Of a stretch of 8,935 nt of DNA, positions 1 through 6,430 are shown piece after piece (positions within the stretch are counted from its first letter, which is position 1; each line of letters starts with the position of its first letter). The translations under genes and the position numbers were made by a program. The DNA comes from an uncultured Desulfomonile sp. (GTDB lineage: Bacteria; Desulfobacterota; Desulfomonilia; Desulfomonilales; Desulfomonilaceae), in NCBI GenBank assembly GCA_937915285.1, contig CALDNG010000077.1, forward strand, positions 1 to 8,935, in the 5' to 3' direction. A model generated the notes under the pieces. That model was not told where the DNA came from, searched no databases, and saw only the letters and a list, made by a program, of their open reading frames with translations.

Positions 1-629
1 TTTGCAGCCAGAGACAGCGCGGATTCGAACAGACTAGAAAGCATGGCGTTGAACACATAACCTTGATTCTCTCGCTTGAGTGTTATCGCAACCTGACCTA
101 GACTTCGGGCGAATTGTTCCACTATGGATGTAACCTCCTCAGAGGTCCCGGGATGCGGCATCAAATCCACTATGTTCGTAGTGCTGACGTTGTGGAAATG
201 CAATGCCAGGAACCTGGACGCCCTGCCTGTCTTATCAGCCATCATGGAAGGCAGCAAGGTCGATGTGTTGGTAGTGAAAATTGTTCTCTCTGGACACAAT
301 GAGTTGAACTGGGCAAAAACCCTTGATTTCAGCGCAGGATCCTCCGGCAAAGACTCACTCACTATGTCAGCCCCGACGGCAGCCTCGTTGGGGTCTGTGG
401 TAGTAAACACCAGGTTCATGGACTTTTCTAACTGATCGTCGTTGATCTGACCCTTTCGCCGGAATTTGTCGAGCAGCCTTGCGACGCCTGCTCTAGCCGA
501 TTCGAGCGCATCTTCGGAGATGTCATAAAGCGCTACCCTGTATCCGTGCATGGCGCACAAACACCCAATTTGCCGACCCATGGTTCCTGAGCCAAGGATT
601 AAAACGTTTTTTATATCAAAAGCATTCAC
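1..629 (-). CDS. 3-hydroxyacyl-CoA dehydrogenase, NAD-binding domain (C-terminus beyond left edge)
   Basis: Oxidises 3-hydroxyacyl-CoA to 3-ketoacyl-CoA with NAD+, a late step of beta-oxidation in the cytoplasm. It was translated by hand from the reverse strand; 209 residues are visible and the frame is still open at base 1. Seen: a Rossmann nucleotide motif GSGTMG at residues 13-18, Asp36 at the end of the second strand (NAD preference), the TTNTSTL segment with the conserved Ser123, catalytic His144 in ALHFHN, and NQGYVFNAM leading towards the C-terminal helical domain. The position that is usually the catalytic Glu appears to be Asp155 (NIVDLMPHPGT). The start is GTG at 629, with GAGGGGAG at 637-644 placed 7 bases upstream; the next ATG would cut into the Rossmann fold. 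It is probably the last visible gene of the leftward operon, 49 bases after the phosphotransferase. The family is clear; chain-length preference cannot be read. Confidence 0.93.
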   Translation of the reverse strand, partial: MNAFDIKNVLILGSGTMGRQIGCLCAMHGYRVALYDISEDALESARAGVARLLDKFRRKGQINDDQLEKSMNLVFTTTDPNEAAVGADIVSESLPEDPALKSRVFAQFNSLCPERTIFTTNTSTLLPSMMADKTGRASRFLALHFHNVSTTNIVDLMPHPGTSEEVTSIVEQFARSLGQVAITLKRENQGYVFNAMLSSLFESALSLAA

Positions 630-678
630 AACAAATCTCCCCTCATTTAAACGTAATTCGTAAGCGGTTGATTTACTC

Positions 679-1746
679 TCACAATCCTTGCCCGCGAGTC
701 ACCATTGTGGCGACGCTATCAAGCCCATGGACTGCGCCAATCAGCGCCTTGAACCTGGGGTCGCCTGTTTGCCCATGATAGTATCTGTAATAAATCTGTT
801 GAGCTATCACTGCGAGCCTGAAGAGTCCGAAGCAATAGTAGAAGCTGAAATCATCCAGCCGGAGTCCGGATTTCTGGGCGTATCTCTCGACAATGCGTAT
901 GCGTGACCAGGCGCCAGGCAGGTTTGTGGGCAATGTCCTTATGGCTTTGAGGATGTCAGGATCGTTCTCCTGCACCCAGTAAGCAAGAGAACACCCCAGG
1001 TCCATCAATGGATCTCCTATGGTAGCCATCTCCCAGTCCAGAACCCCCTTGATCCTTAAACCGTTGGCAGGATCCAGGACAACATTATCAAACTTGTAGT
1101 CATTGTGAATCAGGGCCGGGGCAACCGAATCATGCGGCATGTTCTCCGCAAGCCACTTCATCACAACCTCAAATGATGGAGCGTCTTCAGTCCTCGCGGA
1201 CCTGTATCGGTTAGACCATCCTTCGACCTGGCGTCTCACGTAGCCTTCCGGCTTGCCAAGACCGGCGAGGCCTTGCGCATTGAAATCAATACTGTGCAAT
1301 TCATGATGCACATTCACCAGATTTTCACACAACTCCTCCATTTGAGAAGCCTGGATAGCCATTCCCTGAGGGAGATCCCTGCGGAGGATGATTCCCTTGA
1401 TCCGATCCATGACATAAAAAGGACTGCCCGTTATCGACTCATCATCGCAATAGAGCAGCGCCCTGGGAGAATAAGGAAAAACATCCTCTATCGACCTGAG
1501 AATTCTGAATTCCCTGCCCATGTCATGAGCCGTTTTCGCCTTGCGACCAAAAGGCGGTCTCCTTAGAACAAGCTCCCTATCGGACATCCGGAGCAGGTAG
1601 GTCAGGTTCGAGTACCCGCTTGGAAACTGTTCAACTGTGAGAGTTCCCTCCAGGCCTTCAATATTGGCCCGAAGAAACTCCTCCACACCTTGCAGATTTA
1701 GTTCTTCACCATGCCTGACGCTTGTGGACTTGTCGTCAAGATCCAT
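679..1746 (-). CDS. APH-fold phosphotransferase of the ACAD10/ACAD11/LvaA type
   Basis: A 355-residue protein of the aminoglycoside phosphotransferase/choline kinase fold. Seen: a glycine-rich loop FPSGYSNLTYLLR near residues 42-54, a VLRRPP strand, the catalytic loop LIHNDYKFDNVVLD with Asp216, and the metal-binding segment GVLDWEMATIGDPLMDLG with Asp237. Known: this subgroup is fused to an acyl-CoA dehydrogenase in human ACAD10 and ACAD11 and is separate as LvaA in Pseudomonas levulinate catabolism, where it phosphorylates the 4-hydroxyl of 4-hydroxyacyl-CoA using ATP. Inferred: the same role here, because an ACAD11-like dehydrogenase lies two genes upstream in the same operon. Antibiotic resistance is unlikely. 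The ATG at 1746 follows GAGGGAG (1753-1759) by 6 bases, and that ribosome site overlaps the TGA of the TetR gene, which suggests coupled translation. The actual substrate is unknown. Confidence 0.9.
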   Translation of the reverse strand: MDLDDKSTSVRHGEELNLQGVEEFLRANIEGLEGTLTVEQFPSGYSNLTYLLRMSDRELVLRRPPFGRKAKTAHDMGREFRILRSIEDVFPYSPRALLYCDDESITGSPFYVMDRIKGIILRRDLPQGMAIQASQMEELCENLVNVHHELHSIDFNAQGLAGLGKPEGYVRRQVEGWSNRYRSARTEDAPSFEVVMKWLAENMPHDSVAPALIHNDYKFDNVVLDPANGLRIKGVLDWEMATIGDPLMDLGCSLAYWVQENDPDILKAIRTLPTNLPGAWSRIRIVERYAQKSGLRLDDFSFYYCFGLFRLAVIAQQIYYRYYHGQTGDPRFKALIGAVHGLDSVATMVTRGQGL

Positions 1747-1757
1747 TGATTGCTCCC

Positions 1758-2462
1758 TCAGCTTATTTCTCGATCCATAAGGTAGGATTCTATGAAGCCC
1801 AGCATGAAATTACCGTAATCCTCCACAGATACCTTTCTCGCAGTATATTTCCAGCGCTTTAGGTACCAGTCCTGGAGCATGGATTTTATGGCAGAGCCGA
1901 GTAACTCCGCATCAGCCGGCCTGAACAAACCCCTGGATTGACCGTCCATGATGATATCAACAAACATCCTTTCCGTGTAAAGCTCGGACTCCAGCGCCTT
2001 TTTGAATTCATCGGCAGGAAAGTTTCTTGTCTCCATGTAGGACAGGTAAAACCATGGCTGAAGAACCTCGCTCGCATATAAATGAGCCTGAATTGAACGC
2101 CTCAGCCTAATCCACGGATCATCGATCCCCGATATTACTCCTTCAAGTATCCTCACAATGACTGATCGGCCATGTCCCTGCATCAGGCGCAGAAGGTCAT
2201 CCTTGCTGGAAAAATAGGAATACATCGCCCCCAGGCTCACTCCCGACTCCCTGCTCAGGTCCCTAAGGCTCATTGAAGCGAATCCCTTGCGATTACAGAG
2301 TCGCAACGCCGCCTCAAGGATTTTTGCAAGGCTCCTGACCGCTACTTCTTCCTTCTGGATTTTTATGCCACCGCTGTTATTTCGGAATATTTCCCGGCAT
2401 ATCTCAACCATGGTCAGGTTAACGTCCCGCTTGAATGTTGAGAACCTGATGTCTCCGTCCAT
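1758..2462 (-). CDS. TetR/AcrR-family transcriptional regulator
   Basis: A DNA-binding repressor, probably sensing an acyl-CoA or related pathway intermediate. The TetR DNA-binding domain begins near residue 42 (RSLAKILEAALRLCNRKGF) and contains the helix-turn-helix MSLRDLSRESGVSLGAMYSYF followed by SSKDDLL, a standard family pattern at about residues 64-91. The remainder, to residue 234, is the helical ligand and dimer domain, whose ligand cannot be read. With the ATG at 2462 there is an unusual extension of about 40 residues before the domain. That ATG directly abuts the TAG of the dehydrogenase gene and has no clear Shine-Dalgarno, so it would rely on coupling; an internal ATG at 2411 (residue 18) is an alternative. 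It sits inside the operon rather than divergent to it. The palindrome at 4441-4452 is its most likely visible target (inference). Confidence 0.92.
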   Translation of the reverse strand: MDGDIRFSTFKRDVNLTMVEICREIFRNNSGGIKIQKEEVAVRSLAKILEAALRLCNRKGFASMSLRDLSRESGVSLGAMYSYFSSKDDLLRLMQGHGRSVIVRILEGVISGIDDPWIRLRRSIQAHLYASEVLQPWFYLSYMETRNFPADEFKKALESELYTERMFVDIIMDGQSRGLFRPADAELLGSAIKSMLQDWYLKRWKYTARKVSVEDYGNFMLGFIESYLMDREIS

Positions 2463-3671
2463 CTAGCGGACCGCCCTGCCCTGATAATCCTTTAGTATTT
2501 TTCTTGCGACAGCGACCTTGTGAACCTCGTCGGTCCCGTCATAAATCCTGGCTGCACGCTCATGCCTGTAAAACCATGCGATGATTGTGTCATCGGTCAT
2601 TCCGAGCCCGCCATGTGTCTGAAGCGCCCTGTCCAGAACCTTTTGCATTACGTTGGCCACAAAGAACTTTATGAATGAGATGTCGTAGCGTGCGGCCTTC
2701 ACTCCGAGTTTTTCTATTTTCCATGCCGCCTGAAGGGTCATCAGGCGGGCCGCCTGAATCTCCGCTGCGCTTTCGGCAATCCACGACTGTACTATCTGGC
2801 GGGTTCCCAGGGTCTTGCCATCAGGGGATATAGTCCTCTTTGATGCCCTGGAACACATTAGGTCAAAAGCACGGTTACACACACCTATCCATCTCATACA
2901 GTGGTGTATTCTGCCCGGGCCCAGCCTTTCCTGAGCCATTATGAATCCTTGCCCCTCTTTACCGAGAAGATTGCTGCGAGGAACCCGGCACGACTGGAAC
3001 AGTATTTCAGCATGCGACGCCCAGTCATCGCCCGAATGACCCATCACAGGAATGTTCCTGACCAGATTGAAACCCTTGGTGTCAGTGGGAACTATAATCA
3101 TGCTTGCTCGCAAATGCGGCGGGGCCTCGGGATTGGTGACAGCCATTACAATCGAAAATGCCGCTCCATCCGCTGCAGTCGAATACCACTTGTGGCCATT
3201 GATGATGTAGTCGTCACCGTCCCTGACGGCCGTAGTCTCAAGCATAACCGGATTCGAACCCGGCATCTCGACCTCGGTCATGGAGAAACAACTCCGTATC
3301 CTGCCTTGGACCAGCGGTCTCAAATACTGCTCTTTCTGCTCCTCACTCCCGTGTAAACTCAGAATCTCAATATTTCCGGCGTCAGGGGCCTGGCAATTGA
3401 ATACGTAATGTCCCAGGGGTGATCTGCCCAGAGCCTCGGACACAATGGCAAAATCAACCAGATCCAACCCCATTCCACCATACTCCTTAGGGTGGTTGGG
3501 CGCCCACAACTCCATCCCCTTAACCATCTCACGCTTCCCCGCAAGCACTTCGGATAACTCCCGAAATGTCTTGTGATGAAGCTCAGGCTCAAGAGGTATG
3601 ATCTCCCTGTTCATGAATTCGTCTATCATGCTGGTTATAATCTGGAGCTTTTCCGATATTCCAAAATCCAC
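2463..3671 (-). CDS. Acyl-CoA dehydrogenase, ACAD10/ACAD11-like
   Basis: An FAD enzyme of 402 residues, full family length. Seen: the N-terminal helical domain, flavin-contacting CFSMTEVEMPGSN (128-140) and GHKWYSTAA (159-167), the long signature RLGPGRIHHCMR (249-260) typical of the ACAD10/11 group, QTHGGLGMTDD (351-361), and RIYDGTDEVH (375-384). Asp378 stands where medium-chain acyl-CoA dehydrogenases have the catalytic Glu (YEGT), as also seen in ACAD10/11-like enzymes (RIADGPDEVH). Known: ACAD11 and LvaC act on 4-phosphoacyl-CoA, helping to remove the phosphate; this is inferred here from the adjacent kinase-like gene, and ordinary alpha,beta-dehydrogenation remains possible. Electrons would pass to the EtfBA encoded divergently. 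The start is GTG at 3671, with AAAGGA at 3680-3685 spaced 8 bases. It lies 26 bases after the phosphatase-like gene; its TAG touches the TetR start. Confidence 0.95.
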   Translation of the reverse strand: MDFGISEKLQIITSMIDEFMNREIIPLEPELHHKTFRELSEVLAGKREMVKGMELWAPNHPKEYGGMGLDLVDFAIVSEALGRSPLGHYVFNCQAPDAGNIEILSLHGSEEQKEQYLRPLVQGRIRSCFSMTEVEMPGSNPVMLETTAVRDGDDYIINGHKWYSTAADGAAFSIVMAVTNPEAPPHLRASMIIVPTDTKGFNLVRNIPVMGHSGDDWASHAEILFQSCRVPRSNLLGKEGQGFIMAQERLGPGRIHHCMRWIGVCNRAFDLMCSRASKRTISPDGKTLGTRQIVQSWIAESAAEIQAARLMTLQAAWKIEKLGVKAARYDISFIKFFVANVMQKVLDRALQTHGGLGMTDDTIIAWFYRHERAARIYDGTDEVHKVAVARKILKDYQGRAVR

Positions 3672-3697
3672 GTCTTGTTTCCTTTCTCAAAGCTAGA

Positions 3698-4396
3698 TCA
3701 ATACCATGTCACAAGAGTTGGATCCCCGGCCAACCTCAAATGAGCCATGGAGTTGAAACCCGCCAAAGTGAACGATTTTTCATCAAAAACATATCTGGTC
3801 ACAGATGTGTTGACGATATGCCAGTTCAGCCTCATCGAATCCAGACCTGAAATTCCCAGTGTGCTGGACAATGAGGCCGCTATAGGTCCACCGGACGTAA
3901 ATACCGCTACCGTGACGCCCGGCCCATGCTTGTCCCTGATTTTCGCCATGGCGGAAAAAACCCTTTTCTTAAGCTCTTCCCATTTCTCGACATCCGTATC
4001 ATCCAGTAAACCTGTTACCCACGCTCGAATCGAAGCTCCAAACACCTTACGGAATGATTCCGGATTCTCATAAATTGTAGGCATGTGACGCCTGAGCGAG
4101 GGATCAATCTCCAGGGTTTTCCTTATGATCGCCCTGGCGTCGTATTCCCTGAATTCATCCATGATCTCGATTTGAGGTAGCCCTGTGTCACATGCCTCAT
4201 ATGCTTCAAACAGCGCCTGGGCAGTCCCCTTGTGACGCTTGAGCGGTCCACAGTAAATGGCGTCAGGAAGGAAATTCACCGATTTGAGGTATCCGGCCAG
4301 AAGTGATGATTGACGCTCTCCAAGCTCAGACAGACGGTCATAATCACCTTTACCAAATGATGCCTGCCCATGACGTATCAGGTATATTTCTCCCAT
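3698..4396 (-). CDS. Histidine phosphatase (phosphoglycerate mutase-like) superfamily protein
   Basis: A 232-residue cytoplasmic protein. The N-terminal YLIRHGQASFG carries the nucleophile motif with Arg8 and His9 (numbered from the ATG at 4396), and YCGPLKRHKGTAQAL matches the usual second-arginine segment (Arg54). The acid segment DEFREYDA (80-87) is present. The second catalytic histidine, normally in a THGG-type motif, is replaced: the protein reads VAVFTSGGPIA with Ser168. The C-terminal NWHIVNTSVTRY and FNSMAHLRL segments resemble a proteobacterial subgroup that I recall near phosphotransferase and acyl-CoA dehydrogenase genes. The substrate is unknown; a phosphorylated pathway intermediate is a guess. 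An in-frame GTG at 4432 would add 12 residues, but the RHG strand starts right after Met at 4396 and a -10-like TAAAAT at 4435-4440 would place transcription start past the GTG. Neither start has a strong Shine-Dalgarno. It appears to be the first gene of the leftward operon. Confidence 0.88.
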   Translation of the reverse strand: MGEIYLIRHGQASFGKGDYDRLSELGERQSSLLAGYLKSVNFLPDAIYCGPLKRHKGTAQALFEAYEACDTGLPQIEIMDEFREYDARAIIRKTLEIDPSLRRHMPTIYENPESFRKVFGASIRAWVTGLLDDTDVEKWEELKKRVFSAMAKIRDKHGPGVTVAVFTSGGPIAASLSSTLGISGLDSMRLNWHIVNTSVTRYVFDEKSFTLAGFNSMAHLRLAGDPTLVTWY

Positions 4397-4434
4397 GAGC
4401 CGACAATATCCGACGCCAAAGGAAAAGTCCACAT

Positions 4435-4440
4435 ATTTTA
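4435..4440 (-). promoter_or_regulatory. Candidate -10 box for the leftward operon
   Basis: The reverse strand reads TAAAAT, five of six matches to the sigma-70 -10 consensus, directly next to the palindrome. Transcription would begin near base 4428, so a repressor on the palindrome would block the spacer region of this promoter. No convincing -35 is seen 16-18 bases upstream, so this is weak evidence. Confidence 0.35.
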
Positions 4441-4452
4441 GAACGATCGTTC
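4441..4452. promoter_or_regulatory. Perfect 12-base palindrome, candidate TetR operator
   Basis: GAACGATCGTTC reads identically on both strands. It sits in the short divergent region between the phosphatase-like gene and etfB, touching a -10-like box for the leftward operon and lying 12 bases before a -35-like box for etfB. A dimeric repressor bound here could control both directions. The TetR protein encoded in the leftward operon is the obvious candidate. The palindrome is seen directly; its role is inferred. Confidence 0.6.
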
Positions 4453-4464
4453 GTTTTATTTGCC

Positions 4465-4491
4465 TTGTCTTTCCTGCTGAAATGATATAGA
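4465..4491 (+). promoter_or_regulatory. Candidate extended -10 promoter for etfBA
   Basis: TTGTCT (4465-4470), a 15-base spacer, then TATAGA (4486-4491) preceded by TGA, which gives an extended -10 shape. The same ATG(A/G)TATAGACT block occurs before the sensor kinase gene. Transcription would start near 4498, about 18 bases before the proposed etfB start. The short spacer makes this tentative. Confidence 0.35.
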
Positions 4492-4506
4492 CTTTCGTTT
4501 TTTATG

Positions 4507-4511
4507 GAGGA
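4507..4511 (+). promoter_or_regulatory. Ribosome binding site that decides the etfB start
   Basis: GGAGGA begins at 4506/4507, inside the coding stretch that would follow an ATG at 4504. It lies 2 bases before the ATG at 4513 and 5 before the TTG at 4516, so it favours TTG (or less likely ATG 4513) over the ATG at 4504, which has only T-rich sequence ahead of it. Confidence 0.5.
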
Positions 4512-4515
4512 CATG

Positions 4516-5301
4516 TTGATTAAGATTCTTGTATGCGTAAAATCTTCGGCCCCTGCCGATGCTCCGTTGGTCATCAATGATTCGGGGGCATGGATTGAGA
4601 GGGGTTTTTCGCATACTGAAGCCGTTCCGGGCCGCTACGATGAACTGGCGCTGGAACAGGCGCTGAGACTCAAGGACCAGATATCTGGAGTCATGGTGGA
4701 CGCCATATCCTGCGGGCCAACTCGGGAAATCAGGGTCTTGCGAAGGGCTCTGGGGATGGGTTGTGACAATGCAATCCACATTCTAACGGGCGAAGAGGGT
4801 TTCGTCCCGGCTATCACCACTGCTTACAGGCTCTCTTCAGCAATACGCTCACGTTCTTACGACCTTATACTGACCGGTCTGATGTCCGAGGATATGAACC
4901 AGGGCATTGTGGGTCAGATGACTGCCGAATTCCTTGGCATGCCTTGTCTCACATCCTGTGTCAGCATCAGCGTGGACGCTGAGCGTCGCCTCGTGATGGT
5001 TGAGCGTGACATAGAGGGCGCCAGACGTCAAAAACTGGAGATGAACATGCCCGCGCTTGCCACTGTCCAGGCATGCGTTACTCCCCCGAGATACCCATCG
5101 CTGTCTAAAATATTGCGGGCAGTCAGCATGGAAATTGAAACTATCGAGGCTGACCCAGTCACTGTCCATGATCGTGGGGAGATTCTCACAAGGCTCACAT
5201 ACCCTACCCGTAGGCGTTCGGTCCGTTTTCTGGAGGGACCGTCCCGTCAGAAGGCCAGTGAGCTTGTGAGCATACTGAGAAGCAGAGCGATTCTGGGTTA
5301 G
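4516..5301 (+). CDS. etfB: Electron transfer flavoprotein, beta subunit
   Basis: The small subunit of the ETF heterodimer, which accepts electrons from acyl-CoA dehydrogenases and passes them towards the quinone pool or another acceptor; this subunit normally holds AMP. Seen, numbered from TTG 4516: N-terminal IKILVCVK (2-9), GRYDELALEQALRLKD (39-54), LRRALGMGCDNAI (75-87), the nucleotide-site segment LTGLMSEDMNQGIVGQ (119-134), the VERDIEGARRQK stretch that fits the EtfB family signature (162-173), and PRYPSLSKILRA (191-202). The length of about 261 residues is normal. The TTG start gives the usual EtfB N-terminus and fits the GGAGG upstream; ATG at 4504 or 4513 are alternatives. It is followed after 9 bases by etfA. 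Lying divergent from an acyl-CoA dehydrogenase operon, it is probably the dedicated acceptor for that enzyme. Confidence 0.94.
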   Translation: MIKILVCVKSSAPADAPLVINDSGAWIERGFSHTEAVPGRYDELALEQALRLKDQISGVMVDAISCGPTREIRVLRRALGMGCDNAIHILTGEEGFVPAITTAYRLSSAIRSRSYDLILTGLMSEDMNQGIVGQMTAEFLGMPCLTSCVSISVDAERRLVMVERDIEGARRQKLEMNMPALATVQACVTPPRYPSLSKILRAVSMEIETIEADPVTVHDRGEILTRLTYPTRRRSVRFLEGPSRQKASELVSILRSRAILG

Positions 5302-5310
5302 ACATAACAA

Positions 5311-6285
5311 ATGGATAATAAAGTCGCAGTCATAGTTGAGCATGAAAATTCACGAGTCAGTCCGGCCACCCTGGAGGCTGCGGCATTTGCCCAAGAGTTG
5401 GCCTTGATCACGGGATCAATCATTTCATGTGTAATTGTCGGCGGGGACGCTCTCGAAATATCGCACCAACTTGCGCATGAGCTGGGAATCACATGTGAGG
5501 CCGTAGTCGTTCCGGGTCTATCGCATTACGATGGAGAGGCGTATCGCTGGGCCTTGGTGACTTGCTTCGGGGAACTTTGCCCGGATTGGGTTTGTGTTGC
5601 TGGAACCACCCAAGGACTGGACCTGGCTACGGGCCTGGCTGTCAGGATCAACGCCGGATGCCTGGCAAATGTAGAAAAGATGGGAGAAAAAGACCATCGC
5701 CCTGTCTTTTCAAGGTCACTCTTTAATGGAAAGGTTTACGGCGACTTCATTATCGAACCTCCGGCTGTCCTTATCACGCAACCCGGAAGTTTCAGGTATT
5801 CGCAAAAATCCCATGACCAAAAAGGACATGTGCAAACGATCCATTTGCTTGATCCTCCAGGTAATACACGACTGATTTCCGAGAGCAGAATTAATGACGG
5901 TGATTCTGGTCTATCACAGGCGTCTGTGATCATTTCGGCGGGTAGGGGTATTAAATCCAGGGAGAATTTGGCATTGCTCAAGCAAGCGGCCGGTATGTTT
6001 TCCAGATCATCCGTCGCCGGATCAAGACCGTTATGTGACGATGGCTGGCTTCCCTACAACCTGCAGGTCGGTCAAACAGGGGCTGAAGTTTCGCCTGAAC
6101 TCTATGTTGCATGCGGAATTTCCGGCGCTCAGCAACACCTCGCAGGAATGCGCGGTTCCAAATTCGTGGTATCCATAAACACCGACCCGAATGCTCCCAT
6201 ATTCAATGAATCTGATATAGGCATTGTAGATGACTTTGAAACCTTCCTGAATGACTTCATCGAGGCAGCCCAAGACCGGTCCTAA
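5311..6285 (+). CDS. etfA: Electron transfer flavoprotein, alpha subunit
   Basis: The large ETF subunit, which holds the redox-active FAD. It has 324 residues, the normal length. The N-terminal half is the divergent adenine-nucleotide-hydrolase-like domain (VAVIVEHENSRVSPATLEAA). The C-terminal FAD domain shows GSRPLCDDGWLP (237-248), LQVGQTGAEVSPELYVACGISG (251-272), QQHLAGM (274-280) and SINTDPNAPIF (288-298). Compared with the EtfA signature, the usual Ile or Val before QH is Gln275 and the usual Ala in the A-I-N motif is Ser288; both are mild departures. The ATG at 5311 gives a standard N-terminus but has no clear Shine-Dalgarno, so translation is probably coupled to etfB, whose stop ends 9 bases before it. 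No ETF:quinone oxidoreductase gene is visible in the window. Confidence 0.95.
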   Translation: MDNKVAVIVEHENSRVSPATLEAAAFAQELALITGSIISCVIVGGDALEISHQLAHELGITCEAVVVPGLSHYDGEAYRWALVTCFGELCPDWVCVAGTTQGLDLATGLAVRINAGCLANVEKMGEKDHRPVFSRSLFNGKVYGDFIIEPPAVLITQPGSFRYSQKSHDQKGHVQTIHLLDPPGNTRLISESRINDGDSGLSQASVIISAGRGIKSRENLALLKQAAGMFSRSSVAGSRPLCDDGWLPYNLQVGQTGAEVSPELYVACGISGAQQHLAGMRGSKFVVSINTDPNAPIFNESDIGIVDDFETFLNDFIEAAQDRS

Positions 6286-6369
6286 GTTGTTACAACTCCC
6301 TGGAAAGACAGGCGGATACCTGTAAGTGGACTGTCGATTGATTTACACTTTCGCTCCAAAAAAACTGCT

Positions 6370-6396
6370 TTGCGAACCCATCCGCCATGGTATAGA
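6370..6396 (+). promoter_or_regulatory. Candidate extended -10 promoter for the sensor kinase
   Basis: TTGCGA (6370-6375), a 15-base spacer, then TGG-TATAGA with the -10 at 6391-6396. The block ATGGTATAGACT (6387-6398) matches the etfBA promoter candidate at 11 of 12 positions and has the same spacer length. It implies a leader of about 114 bases before the proposed CTG start. Confidence 0.3.
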
Positions 6397-6430
6397 CTCA
6401 TCCGCAAGAATGTCCGCAACTTGCTCTGGA

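Noticed and set aside
124..435. Rightward 103-codon open frame at the left edge
   Set aside because: It is antisense to the 3-hydroxyacyl-CoA dehydrogenase, which reads continuously with family motifs.
679..1746. Antibiotic-resistance aminoglycoside kinase
   Set aside because: The fold is shared, but the motifs and the operon context fit the ACAD11/LvaA-type group.
2901..3356. Rightward 151-codon open frame
   Set aside because: It lies antisense inside the acyl-CoA dehydrogenase gene, has no recognisable domain and no ribosome site; a shadow of the real reading frame.
4849..5343. Leftward 164-codon open frame
   Set aside because: It is antisense to etfB, whose family match runs through the whole region; the product has no plausible fold signals.
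6309..6324. Hairpin ACAGG/CCTGT after etfA as a terminator
   Set aside because: Only five base pairs and no T tract follows, so intrinsic termination is not supported.
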